Of a stretch of DNA of 33,420 bases, positions 7,716-14,159 are shown piece after piece. The position numbers and the translations under genes were made by a program. Below the pieces are notes generated by a model, which did not search any database, had not been told where the DNA came from, and worked only from the letters and a program-made list of their open reading frames with translations. The stretch covers positions 1-33,420 of the forward strand of contig JAGXHS010000122.1 in NCBI GenBank assembly GCA_024636075.1, written 5' to 3'. This DNA is from Propionibacteriaceae bacterium (GTDB lineage: Bacteria > Actinomycetota > Actinomycetes > Propionibacteriales > Propionibacteriaceae). How positions within the stretch are numbered: the first letter of the stretch is position 1; every line of letters begins with the position of its first letter.

Positions 7716-8393
7716 ATGCCCAGAATCTTGATCATCGAGGACGAGCAGTCGTACCGGGAGGCGACGGCCTTCATGCTGCGTCGCGAAGGGTTCGAGGTCG
7801 CCGTGGCCGCGGACGGACGGAGTGGCCTCGCGGAGTTCAACCGCTCCGGTGCAGATGTGGTGTTGCTCGACCTGATGATGCCCGGGATGCCCGGGACGGC
7901 CGTCTGTCGGGAACTGCGGCAACTGGGCAACGTCGGCGTCATCATGGTGACCGCCCGCGATTCCGAGGTCGACAAGGTGGTTGGACTCGAGTTGGGTGCC
8001 GACGACTACGTCACCAAGCCGTTCTCGCACCGGGAACTGGTGGCCAGGATCCGCGCGGTGCTGCGTCGAGGTCAGGACGTGGAACTCGTACCTGACGTGA
8101 TCGAATCGGGTGGGGTCCGGATGGATGTGGAACGCCACGAGGTGAGTGTCGACTCGCAGGCCGTGCGGCTCGCCCTGAAGGAATTCGAACTGCTCGAGTT
8201 GCTGCTCCGCAATGCGGGGCGGGTGATGACCCGCAGCCAGCTGATCGATCGGATCTGGGGCTCCGACTACGTCGGAGACACCAAGACCCTCGACGTCCAC
8301 GTCAAGCGTATTCGCTCGAAGATCGAGCAGGACCCGTCCAACCCGGTGCTGCTGGTGACCGTTCGGGGGCTGGGCTACAAGTTCGACTCCTGA
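7716..8393 (+). CDS. regX3: Phosphate response regulator RegX3 (OmpR family)
   Basis: A 225-residue OmpR/PhoB-type response regulator. The receiver domain (1-118) shows acidic residues 'IIEDEQ', the phospho-acceptor Asp in 'VVLLDLMMPGMPG' and Lys in 'DYVTKPFSHRELVARIRAVLRR'. The winged-helix domain (about 130-225) has 'LKEFELLELLLRNAGRVMTRSQL' represented by 'ALKEFELLELLL', then 'TLDVHVKRIRSKIE' and 'VRGLGYKF'. RegX3 is phosphorylated by SenX3 and binds PHO-box-like repeats; one such element is between phoU and senX3. The ATG follows GAGGAAGAGGA. It converges on the lipoprotein gene with a shared hairpin. Confidence 0.95.
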   Translation: MPRILIIEDEQSYREATAFMLRREGFEVAVAADGRSGLAEFNRSGADVVLLDLMMPGMPGTAVCRELRQLGNVGVIMVTARDSEVDKVVGLELGADDYVTKPFSHRELVARIRAVLRRGQDVELVPDVIESGGVRMDVERHEVSVDSQAVRLALKEFELLELLLRNAGRVMTRSQLIDRIWGSDYVGDTKTLDVHVKRIRSKIEQDPSNPVLLVTVRGLGYKFDS

Positions 8394-8429
8394 ATCGGCG
8401 ACGGACTGGGCGCCCCGACGAATCAGGAG
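8387..8429. terminator. Bidirectional hairpin over the regX3 and lipoprotein stop codons
   Basis: CTCCTGAATCG near 8387 is inverted as CGAATCAGGAG ending at 8429 (one mismatch in 11), with a further GGCG/CGCC pairing inside. It includes the stop codons of both convergent genes. No U-tract is seen on either side. Confidence 0.5.
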
Positions 8430-8929
8430 CTCTGCGCAGAGGGAAGACTCTGGAAGTCGGGATCATCCGGGCTCATCACCGGAACCATCAGGGTGACGTC
8501 CCCGGACTTCTCGAAATTCATCGTCAGCTCGACCAGCAGGCCGGGGACAAAATCGCCCGTGACCGTGGCCCCGGTGTCGCTCAGCGAAACGGCCTCGCCG
8601 GCAGGCAGTTGGAGATCGGGACTTGAGGTACTGGCGCTGCCGGTCGGCTCGTTGTCTGGTTTCAGGGGCTGGGCGGTCAAGTTGGTCAAGCTGTCGTTTT
8701 CTGAAGCGATCAGCGTGCCCACCATTCTCGCCTGGTCACCATCCGGCACGAGCAAGAGGTTGCGTACCTTGATGCCGTCCTGGTTGGTCTGGACACCCGC
8801 CGCTGGAGTGTAGGGCGCCAGAGTGGCAAATGATCCGCACCCACTGGTGACGGCGACACAGGCACCGAGAACAACAGCGCTGAGCAGGCGGCGACCGGCG
8901 ACGAACTTCAGCGGGCGAGCACGCGACAT
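8423..8929 (-). CDS. lpqE: LpqE-like lipoprotein
   Basis: A 168-residue predicted lipoprotein. A basic N-terminus, hydrophobic stretch and lipobox 'VTSGC' mark lipidation at about C31 (counted from the chosen start). The mature part is a small beta-rich domain ('GIKVRNLLLV', 'MVGTLIASENDSLTNL', 'TVTGDFVPGLLVELTMNF') with a low-complexity Ser/Pro insert. The fold class resembles the PCuAC-like LpqE of mycobacteria, which also sits next to carD; the symbol rests on synteny plus this resemblance. I chose the second ATG because AAGGGA lies in front of it; the track's start five codons earlier would overlap that ribosome site. Extracytoplasmic; function unproven. Confidence 0.75.
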   Translation of the reverse strand: MSRARPLKFVAGRRLLSAVVLGACVAVTSGCGSFATLAPYTPAAGVQTNQDGIKVRNLLLVPDGDQARMVGTLIASENDSLTNLTAQPLKPDNEPTGSASTSSPDLQLPAGEAVSLSDTGATVTGDFVPGLLVELTMNFEKSGDVTLMVPVMSPDDPDFQSLPSAQSS

Positions 8930-8996
8930 GGGCAGTCCCTTCATCGGGTCGAGGGTGATGACAGCCTAATGGGAGTGTAAAGCCTGGGCGGGTCGT

Positions 8997-9240
8997 GGTG
9001 GTGAAGCAGACGATCCCGAACGCTGTGCCGATGCCACGTCTCGCAGGAACTGCGCCGGCACGTCACCCCCGTGGACCATCGCCTCGGGGAAGAAATGTGC
9101 CGTGTTGGCCCGCCACGCCCGCAACAAACGCCTCCACGACGCGATCGATCTGCTCGCTGAGTACCAGCGCCGGCGCCCGGGCCGTCTACGTCGAATCCAC
9201 CGCTCGGGCCGAGCGCCAAACCGCAGCAGTTTGACACGTT
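8997..9240 (+). pseudogene. Remnant of IS110-family transposase C-terminal domain, frameshifted
   Basis: The 480-base gap between the lipoprotein gene and carD contains, in the +3 frame, 'DDPERCADATSRRNCAGTSP', then 'ASGKKCAVLARHARNKRLH' and 'DAID'. This is the pattern of the C-terminal Transposase_20 domain of IS110-type transposases (AGTxP, SGK, RNKRL...A). After about 9155 the match continues in the +1 frame as 'STSAGARAVYVE', like the family's 'SPGARAYYD', so at least one frameshift exists. No start, DEDD domain or terminal repeats remain. The rest, to about 9350, shows nothing I recognise. Assignment is from memory of the family, without alignment. Confidence 0.62.
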
Positions 9241-9374
9241 GGACCCTGGAATGTCTGGCTGAACCGCTCCCGACCGCCTCCTGGACGCATATCAATATCG
9301 AATTGTCAAGAGTCTTTGGGTGGCTCAAGACGCCGCCGACTAGGGGAGTCGCTGCTAAATCCCGGCCTTGGGCA

Positions 9375-9383
9375 TGATACAAT
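9375..9383 (+). promoter_or_regulatory. Extended -10 box of carD
   Basis: TGATACAAT is an extended -10 element 26 bases before the carD ATG. No good -35 is visible at 16-18 bases, consistent with reliance on the extended element. The leader would contain AAAGGGG as the ribosome site. Confidence 0.5.
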
Positions 9384-9409
9384 GGAATCTGCGAAAGGGG
9401 CTGCAGAGT

Positions 9410-9895
9410 ATGACTTTTGAAGTCGGCGAGACGGTTGTGTATCCGAATCATGGGGCCGCGGTTATCGAGGACATCGAAACCCGGCAGATCAAGGGAGAGG
9501 ATCAACTTTACCTGGTGCTGCGCATCATTGGCCAGAGTGACTTGGTGGTGAGGGTACCCGCGTGCAACCTCGATCTGGTCGGTGTGCGCGACGTGGTTGA
9601 TGCAGATGGTCTGGAGAAGGTCTTCGGCGTACTGCGGGAAACGCAGGTGGAGGAACCCACGAACTGGTCGCGGCGTTACAAGGCGAATCTGGAGAAGCTG
9701 CACAGCGGCAACGTGATGAAGGTTGCCGAAGTGGTTCGCGATCTCTGGCGGCGCGAGAAGGACCGCGGGTTGTCCGCTGGCGAGAAGCGGATGCTGGCCA
9801 AGGCGCGCCAGATCCTGGTCTCCGAGCTGGCGCTGGCCGAGAAGGTCGAGGAAGAGCGCGCCGAGGTCCTGCTGGACGAGGTGCTCGCCAGCTGA
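9410..9895 (+). CDS. carD: CarD-family transcription factor
   Basis: A 161-residue essential actinobacterial RNA polymerase-binding protein. It contacts the beta subunit and stabilises the open promoter complex, especially at rRNA promoters. The N-terminal Tudor-like RNAP interaction domain starts '[25 protein letters not shown]'-like (core '[13 protein letters not shown]'). The C-terminal helical DNA-binding domain contains '[17 protein letters not shown]', '[10 protein letters not shown]' with the minor-groove Trp, and '[16 protein letters not shown]'. The track's start is 14 codons upstream, but the family start is the ATG at 9410, with AAAGGGG before it. A strong terminator follows. In relatives ispD comes next; here the PTS island intervenes. 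Confidence 0.96.
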   Translation: MTFEVGETVVYPNHGAAVIEDIETRQIKGEDQLYLVLRIIGQSDLVVRVPACNLDLVGVRDVVDADGLEKVFGVLRETQVEEPTNWSRRYKANLEKLHSGNVMKVAEVVRDLWRREKDRGLSAGEKRMLAKARQILVSELALAEKVEEERAEVLLDEVLAS

Positions 9896-9939
9896 CTCGC
9901 GCAGGTCGCCAACTTTGCGACCACCAGGAAATGAACTCG

Positions 9940-9982
9940 AATCGGGGCCGACCATCCAACGGGTGGTCGGCCCCGATTTTGT
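9940..9982 (+). terminator. Intrinsic terminator of carD
   Basis: A perfect 15-bp stem, AATCGGGGCCGACCA / TGGTCGGCCCCGATT, with a 9-base loop, followed by TTG. It lies 44 bases after the carD stop and isolates carD from the following PTS remnant. Confidence 0.88.
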
Positions 9983-9989
9983 GTCAATC

Positions 9990-10160
9990 ATGCTCATCGT
10001 GACCCTCGTGCCCGCAGACGTGAAGAATGTCGTGCTGTCCGCCACGGGCGGCGAGGTGCACCCGGTGGGCGCGGTGGGTGTTCCCGCGGTGCTGTTCTCC
10101 AGATTGATCACCTCACCGGTCGCTGTGATCATCGCCTACTTCGCCTCCATCCTGATCTGA
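9990..10160 (+). pseudogene. C-terminal stub of glucitol/sorbitol PTS EIIBC (SrlE-like)
   Basis: The last about 28 codons read 'VGVPAVLFSRLITSPVAVIIAYFASILI', split here as 'VGVPAVLFSRLIT' and 'SPVAVIIAYFASILI'. This matches the extreme C-terminus of glucitol EIIBC (E. coli SrlE ends VRVGVPSVLVSRFLT...VLIAWFVSGFI). Upstream of this the frame stays open to the carD terminator but has no recognisable EIIB or EIIC sequence and no ribosome site, so more than 250 codons of the parent gene are missing. An ATG at 9990 could give a 56-residue peptide. It directly precedes the EIIA gene, the usual gene order, which supports the reading. Confidence 0.65.
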
Positions 10161-10240
10161 AACGGCAAAGTAGTTCGCACACACTGGCAATGGCCTTCAG
10201 CGGTGGTGCTGGAGGCTGGAACACCTAGGAGCGACACGCC

Positions 10241-10615
10241 ATGACCAAGACACTGTGGGAAAGCGAGATCACTCATCTCGGCGAGGACTCCGGCGAATTC
10301 ATCGCCGCGGGTTGTTTCATCCTTTTCGCAGAGCCGGTGTCCCCGGCACTGGCGAAGATGAGCCTGGTACACCCGAAGGGTGATGCACTGACGTCCCAAC
10401 TTCAGGCGGGTGACCACTTCGTGGTCGGCGAGCAGGCGGTGGTGCTGGACGAGATCGGTGCGCTCGCCCAGAAGAATCTGACCGAGCTCGGGCACGTCGT
10501 CATCTACGTCAACGCGCCCGGCCAGGAGCTGCGGCCGGGTGCGGTCAAGGCCACCGCGGAGGCAATTCCGACCCCGAAGGAAGGCGACCGCATCGCCTTC
10601 GTCCGTCCTGAGTGA
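10241..10615 (+). CDS. srlB: PTS glucitol/sorbitol-type EIIA component
   Basis: A 124-residue cytoplasmic phosphocarrier of the glucitol PTS class, taking phosphate from HPr and passing it to the EIIB domain. The match to E. coli SrlB is clear in 'NLTELGHVVIYVNAPGQELRPG' (core 'NLTELGHVV'), in the preceding 'LQAGDHFVVG', and in 'SLVHPKG', where H44 aligns with the SrlB phosphohistidine H43. Full length, no frameshift; start ATG with GGAG eight bases upstream. Its EIIBC partner is reduced to a stub just upstream and no EIIC is present, so transport by this system is impossible from this locus. An intact EIIA could serve another permease elsewhere or a regulatory role. Confidence 0.83.
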   Translation: MTKTLWESEITHLGEDSGEFIAAGCFILFAEPVSPALAKMSLVHPKGDALTSQLQAGDHFVVGEQAVVLDEIGALAQKNLTELGHVVIYVNAPGQELRPGAVKATAEAIPTPKEGDRIAFVRPE

Positions 10616-10625
10616 GCTGACACTG

Positions 10626-10641
10626 GGTGGGAGTTCCCACC
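10626..10641 (+). terminator. Small hairpin after the EIIA-Gut gene
   Basis: GGTGGG-agtt-CCCACC, a 6-bp stem 10 bases after the stop, with no U-tract. A weak terminator candidate. Confidence 0.35.
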
Positions 10642-10724
10642 AGAGCTGCGGAACGGTTCTCCGGTCCGAACAATGCGCTGGTCACCGGCCGGGGCAAGGG
10701 TTGGCTGGGCATTTTCCCTACTGA

Positions 10725-10778
10725 CACCGTCAATCACCGCAGCCGAGGGTTACAGTTGAGGCAGCCAGATTGACGGTG
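10725..10778. promoter_or_regulatory. 11-bp inverted repeat upstream of the SorC regulator gene (candidate operator)
   Basis: CACCGTCAATC at 10725-10735 is perfectly inverted as GATTGACGGTG at 10768-10778. The half-sites are 43 bases centre to centre, close to four helical turns. It lies 53 bases upstream of the regulator's GTG and no ORF explains it. A multimeric SorC-type regulator binding its own control region would fit; a long-loop RNA hairpin is the alternative. Confidence 0.55.
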
Positions 10779-10830
10779 ATGGCCGAACAGTGCGCAACAC
10801 CATTGCTGGCGGGGGACAGGGGGGGTCCAG

Positions 10831-11796
10831 GTGCCTGCAGCGCGATCCAGTGACATTCTCGTGCGGGCGGCCCGGATGTACTACTTGGAGGGAATGAGCC
10901 AGTCAGCGGTAGCCGTTGCTCTCGGTGTCTCTCGCTCCAACGTGTCACGGGTGCTCGCCTCGGCTCGGGAACAGGGGGTGGTGGAGATCAGGATCCACGA
11001 TCCCGGAAGCCGATTCGCAGCGGATTCGACGTTGGCTGACCAGCTGCAGCAGGCATTCCCCGTCACACGAGCGGTCGTGGTCGAGCCGAGCCGGGGAGTG
11101 AGCGCTGTTGAAGCGGTTGCGTTCGCAGCGGCCGAGTACGTCGAGGAACACCTCAGTGACATCCACCGATTGGGACTCAGCTGGGGCAGCACGGTGGGAA
11201 AGTTCGTCGAGGCCATCGAGCCCAAACATCTCCGGGCGGACTTCGCGGTGGTGCCCTTGATGGGTGGCATGCCCACTCTGGACACCCGGCCTGCAGGCAA
11301 CGTGACCATCCAGGCGCTCGCCCGCAAATGTGGCGTGTCAGCGCAGCGGTTGTACGCACCAGCGGTGGTCGAGTCTCGTCAGACGCATGCCGCGCTGATC
11401 AGGGAATCTGCGATAGCCGCCGCCCTGCAGCGGGCTGCGGAGGTCGACTTCGCCGTCGTCGGTATCGGGGCTGCTGGTGTGCACTCGTCGCGGCACATCC
11501 TGGAGGCGATGCGACTCAGTGACGACGAGCTGCGCCTCGTGGCAGCCAGCGAGCTGGGCGGTGATGTCTGCGGTCGATTTGTCGATGTGTGGGGAGCACC
11601 TCTCGGGCCCCCCACATCGGAGCGCGTCATCGGGATCAGTTTCCAGCAGCTGCTGGACCTACCCCGGGTACTCGGCATGGCCGCCGGCCAGGAGAAGGCC
11701 CAGGGCGTGCTCTCGGTGTTGCGGAGTGGGGTGCTGGACATCGTCGTGCTGGACGCCACGGTGGCGCGCGAGGTGTTTGCTCGAGTGAATACCTGA
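10831..11796 (+). CDS. SorC-family sugar-responsive transcriptional regulator
   Basis: A 321-residue regulator. The N-terminal helix-turn-helix covers about residues 10-45 ('YYLEGMSQSAVAVALGVSRSNVSRVL', core 'LGVSRSNVSRVL'), and a SorC-type sugar-phosphate-binding domain fills the rest: 'LGLSWGSTV', 'VVPLMGGM', 'YAPAVVES', 'VDFAVVGIGA', 'ELGGDVCGRF', 'VIGISFQQLLDLPRVLGMAAGQEKA' (core 'LLDLPRVLGMA') and 'VLDIVVLDATVA'. Family members sense phosphorylated sugars or polyols and control their transport operons, here plausibly the flanking PTS genes. The GTG start follows GGGGGGACAGGGGGG-like sequence. Full length with no visible damage. The upstream inverted repeat suggests autoregulation. Confidence 0.88.
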   Translation: MPAARSSDILVRAARMYYLEGMSQSAVAVALGVSRSNVSRVLASAREQGVVEIRIHDPGSRFAADSTLADQLQQAFPVTRAVVVEPSRGVSAVEAVAFAAAEYVEEHLSDIHRLGLSWGSTVGKFVEAIEPKHLRADFAVVPLMGGMPTLDTRPAGNVTIQALARKCGVSAQRLYAPAVVESRQTHAALIRESAIAAALQRAAEVDFAVVGIGAAGVHSSRHILEAMRLSDDELRLVAASELGGDVCGRFVDVWGAPLGPPTSERVIGISFQQLLDLPRVLGMAAGQEKAQGVLSVLRSGVLDIVVLDATVAREVFARVNT

Positions 11797-11817
11797 CGGC
11801 AGTCAGCAGACGCTGAC
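11793..11817. terminator. Hairpin between SorC regulator and EIIA-Gat (convergent)
   Basis: GTCAGC-agac-GCTGAC forms a 6-bp stem, and an alternative CTGAC-ggca-GTCAG overlaps it. It is located just past the regulator stop and before the stop of the convergent EIIA gene. No U-tract. Confidence 0.35.
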
Positions 11818-11837
11818 ACGGCGTGCCGGTTGACGGC

Positions 11838-12374
11838 TCAGGTCGCGGACCCGTGCTCGATGCGGTCCTCGTTCGGTCGCGCCAGCCTGTCGAAGCGCTC
11901 CACCAACTCAGCAGGTGTGGACAACCGCGCCAGCAGACGCTGTGACAAGTCAGTTCGCTGCATGATGGCCAGCAACCGGCCCAGCAGCGGCACGTGCTGG
12001 CTGGGATCGTCCACGCAGAGCAGCAGGACCAGCCCGACCTGCACCGAACTACCGGAACCGCCCATCTCCTGGAACACCAGTGGACACTCCGGTACCAGAG
12101 CGCCCAACGCCATCTTCAACACATGACCACTGTAGGCGTGCGGAATGGCGATCGGGAGTGGGGTCGGGAGCCCCGTGGGATAGCGCTGCTCACGCTCCCA
12201 CAAGGCGTCTTCGTAGCTCGCACGGGCGAAGCCTTGTTGCACTGCGGCCGCACCCAGGTGGCGGACAGCCTGTTCGGCCATCGCCACTCCGGGGGGTCTT
12301 ATGAAGGTCAGCGCGGGATCCAGTCCCATGGTGAGATCTGGTCGCGACGAGCCCTCGCTGGAACTGCCACTCAT
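11838..12374 (-). CDS. PTS EIIA type-2 domain protein (galactitol/fructose family)
   Basis: A 178-residue cytoplasmic EIIA of the fructose-mannitol fold. The phosphohistidine motif is 'PIAIPHAYSGHV' with H79, preceded by the usual 'GFARASYEDALWERE' and 'PTGLPTP'. The C-terminal part 'PLLGRLLAIMQRTDLSQRLL' is typical. Pairing with a Gat-type EIIB and the EIIC fragment points to the galactitol branch. The first about 18 residues are a Ser-rich extension. Its ATG overlaps the stop of the EIIC fragment (ATGA), so it was the distal gene of EIIB-EIIC-EIIA on this strand. The gene is intact although its permease is not. Confidence 0.85.
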   Translation of the reverse strand: MSGSSSEGSSRPDLTMGLDPALTFIRPPGVAMAEQAVRHLGAAAVQQGFARASYEDALWEREQRYPTGLPTPLPIAIPHAYSGHVLKMALGALVPECPLVFQEMGGSGSSVQVGLVLLLCVDDPSQHVPLLGRLLAIMQRTDLSQRLLARLSTPAELVERFDRLARPNEDRIEHGSAT

Positions 12375-12661
12375 GTCGGCTGTGCGGTGTTCTGCTCTGC
12401 GGAGGCTGCACCTGCGGCATAGAGTCCACCACCGATGGCGATCGCGGAATCGAGACCGATGTAGAACTTCCGAGGGGGGAAGCGCTTCTGGATGAAGGTC
12501 CTGGCCGCGTCAGAGACCGGAACAAGGTCCTCCATCAGGATCGCCACCATTCGCAGCGACTTGCCGAACTTCTGCCCGAGCGCCAATGCGTAGATGGCGA
12601 TCATGACGGGCAGCACGACCGCTGCTCCCAGATCGTTCAGGTATACAGATACTGCTTCCAT
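12371..12661 (-). pseudogene. Galactitol-type PTS EIIC, internally deleted in frame
   Basis: A 96-codon open frame in place of a permease of about 450 residues. Residues 1-37 ('YLNDLGAAVVLPVMIAIYAL' region) match the N-terminus of GatC (ILDLGPTVMLPIVIIIFS). The next residues, 'MVAILMEDLVPVSDAARTFI' and 'RKFYIGLDSAIAIG', match a GatC segment normally some 250 residues further on (MPRVIKPIMDGLTPIAKQAR...FLIGLDPALLLG). It then ends in about 20 unmatched residues. So a large in-frame internal deletion and a C-terminal truncation are visible. A strong AAGGAGG precedes the ATG, so the mini-protein may still be made. One or two hydrophobic segments remain, not a transporter. Confidence 0.78.
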
Positions 12662-12711
12662 GCGGGCCCTCCTTGCCCTCGTGATGGATTGATGGGAACT
12701 ACGCCGGGGAG

Positions 12712-12987
12712 CTACTGCAGATGCGATACGACGTCGTCGAGTGCCTGGTCCCGACCAATTCCGGTCAGGAACGGCATTCCGGGCACGACGGGGACCGTGA
12801 TCGATTTCGGGACCTCAGTGGTGGACACGATGACGTCAACAGCGGGGTTGCCCGACAACAGATCCATCACCTTGCCCTGACTGACATCGACATCGATTCC
12901 GTGGTAGAGGCAATGCTCGCGGATGGCTGAGGCGACTATCGTCGATGTGGCGACTCCAGTGCCGCAAATGACGAAGACCTTTTTCAT
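12712..12987 (-). CDS. PTS galactitol-type EIIB component
   Basis: A 91-residue cytoplasmic EIIB phosphocarrier. The N-terminal phosphocysteine loop is 'VICGTGVATST' with C8, typical of the Gat/lactate-dehydrogenase-like EIIB fold; 'VDVIVSTTEVP' and 'VPVVPGMPFLTGIG' follow the GatB pattern. Length is normal. The start follows AAGCAGGGACCC with a usable GGGA. It was the first of the EIIB-EIIC-EIIA set. The gene upstream on the same strand is the E1-beta/E2 remnant. The protein is intact, but its membrane partner is deleted; phosphate flow to a sugar would need an EIIC from elsewhere. Confidence 0.85.
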   Translation of the reverse strand: MKKVFVICGTGVATSTIVASAIREHCLYHGIDVDVSQGKVMDLLSGNPAVDVIVSTTEVPKSITVPVVPGMPFLTGIGRDQALDDVVSHLQ

Positions 12988-13059
12988 GGGTCCCTGCTTC
13001 CTGGTTGTGGATCAACCCGCGGCGAGGTGCTGCGGCTGCGTGATTCAGGTTCTCAACGA

Positions 13060-13220
13060 TCAGCCGACCGCATCGAGAATTGCGGACATTCGCGCGAGCA
13101 GATCCGCCCCGGGGGAACCGTCGGCGACCCGTCGGTCGACCGTCAGGCCGGCGTGCATGGTAGAGCAGCTTGTGCTCCAGGACCAGTACCGGACTGGGAT
13201 CGCATATAGGTGCATCATAT
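13060..13220 (-). pseudogene. Fused remnant of 2-oxoacid (pyruvate/acetoin) dehydrogenase E1-beta and E2
   Basis: On the minus strand, about 13217-13155 encodes '[17 protein letters not shown]', matching the conserved E1-beta segment (DPnPVlFLEHKlLY). About 13160-13060, in another frame, encodes 'GLTVDRRVADGSPGADLLAR' and 'MSAILDAVG' before a stop. This is the end of an E2 acyltransferase catalytic domain (LTLSaDHRVvDGapgAeFL...lLE). The catalytic His of DHRVxDG is Arg here. The C-terminus of E1-beta and nearly all of E2 have been deleted between the two. The remaining stretch to ispD (13220-13358) holds nothing recognisable. Dead gene; family calls are from motifs only. Confidence 0.65.
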
Positions 13221-13358
13221 TGTCACTTATGTCGGCGTCACAGGTCTGTGACTTCGATCCGCACAAGAGTTTGGGCAAGAGGGAATGGCCAGCCCGGTCC
13301 GTGGCAGCACAATCGAGAGATCCGGCACCGCCCGCGGTCGAGACGAGTGCTGCGCCGA

Positions 13359-13364
13359 TATACT
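13359..13364 (+). promoter_or_regulatory. -10 box of ispD, leaderless-type spacing
   Basis: TATACT lies exactly six bases upstream of the ispD ATG. There is no Shine-Dalgarno between them. GTCGAG about 16 bases upstream is a poor -35. Because the former carD-ispD read-through is lost here, this promoter would drive ispD-ispF. Confidence 0.6.
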
Positions 13365-13370
13365 CCGCTC

Positions 13371-14159
13371 ATGAGCGAACCTATCGTTGCCGTTGTGGTG
13401 GCAGCCGGGCTCGGGGTCCGCTTCGGTGGTTCCGTTCCCAAGCCGGTGAGGTCCATCACCGGCAAGGCTCTCGTCGCGATGTCCATAGAAGCGCTCTCGG
13501 CAGGAGGATGCACCGACGTTGTGCTGGTGATCCCCGGCGGGACGCGTCACCACTTCTCGCCCGCCCTTGCCACCTCGCCGATCGCGGTGACGCTTGCTGA
13601 AGGCGGAGCCACCCGCCAGGAGTCGGTGCGCAACGGTCTGCAGGCAGTACTGGACGACAAGCACCTCAGTCGAGCCAAGGTGGTGCTGGTGCACGACGCC
13701 GTGCGTCCGTTGGTTCCAGCCCGCGTCGTCGGAGACGTGATTGACGCTGTCCGCGGTGGCGCTGTGGCGGTGACCCCCGTCGTCTCGGTCGTGGACACCA
13801 TCCGCATGGTCGGTGGTGTCACCGGCTCGCAGCTGATCGACCGCAACACGCTGCGTGCAGTGCAGACGCCCCAGGGCTTCGACCTGAAGTGTCTGGTGGA
13901 GAGCCATGATGCGATGACTGCAGCGGGCTGGCAGGCCACCGACGACGTCTCCTGCTGTGAAGGCAATGGTCACCCGGTGACCTTCGTCGAGGGTTCCAGG
14001 CTGGCGATGAAGATCACCGAACCAGCCGATCTGGAGATGGCCAAGGCACTGGTGAAGGTGCATCGAGGGGTCGGGCACCACTCCGGAAAGCGGATTCGCC
14101 GGCACTGGCCAAAGCGGCTGCCGCGGATCGTGATCCAGCGACCCCACCTTGAGCAGTGA
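13371..14159 (+). CDS. ispD: 2-C-methyl-D-erythritol 4-phosphate cytidylyltransferase
   Basis: A 262-residue MEP-pathway enzyme forming CDP-methylerythritol from CTP and MEP. The nucleotide-binding N-terminus reads '[18 protein letters not shown]' with the catalytic Arg and Lys. '[10 protein letters not shown]', 'VVDTIRMV', '[10 protein letters not shown]', 'TDDVSCCE' and '[15 protein letters not shown]' with the substrate Lys follow. About 25 basic C-terminal residues ('[17 protein letters not shown]') exceed the usual end and may be lineage-specific. The track's longer ORF starts in remnant DNA; the ATG at 13371 fits the family and the -10. The stop overlaps the ispF GTG (GTGA). Confidence 0.95.
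   Translation: MSEPIVAVVVAAGLGVRFGGSVPKPVRSITGKALVAMSIEALSAGGCTDVVLVIPGGTRHHFSPALATSPIAVTLAEGGATRQESVRNGLQAVLDDKHLSRAKVVLVHDAVRPLVPARVVGDVIDAVRGGAVAVTPVVSVVDTIRMVGGVTGSQLIDRNTLRAVQTPQGFDLKCLVESHDAMTAAGWQATDDVSCCEGNGHPVTFVEGSRLAMKITEPADLEMAKALVKVHRGVGHHSGKRIRRHWPKRLPRIVIQRPHLEQ

Noticed and set aside
8995-9234. 79-codon plus-strand ORF taken as a real small gene
   Set aside because: Only its last third follows the transposase pattern; the first part is the wrong frame of the same remnant, so it is not a separate gene.
8941-9237. 98-codon minus-strand ORF in the carD upstream gap
   Set aside because: The plus strand carries an IS110-like signature in this stretch, and the minus ORF has no start site context or motifs.
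8966-10132. 388-codon minus-strand ORF across carD and its upstream region
   Set aside because: It runs antisense through carD and the IS remnant, has no motifs or ribosome site, and is explained by high GC.
13060-13278. 72-codon minus-strand ORF as a functional small protein
   Set aside because: Its C-terminal half is the end of an E2 enzyme and the first half is an out-of-frame piece of E1-beta, so it is a deletion chimera.
13227-14147. 306-codon ORF antisense to ispD
   Set aside because: It is the shadow of the well-supported ispD frame; the product is His/Asp-rich with no domain motif.
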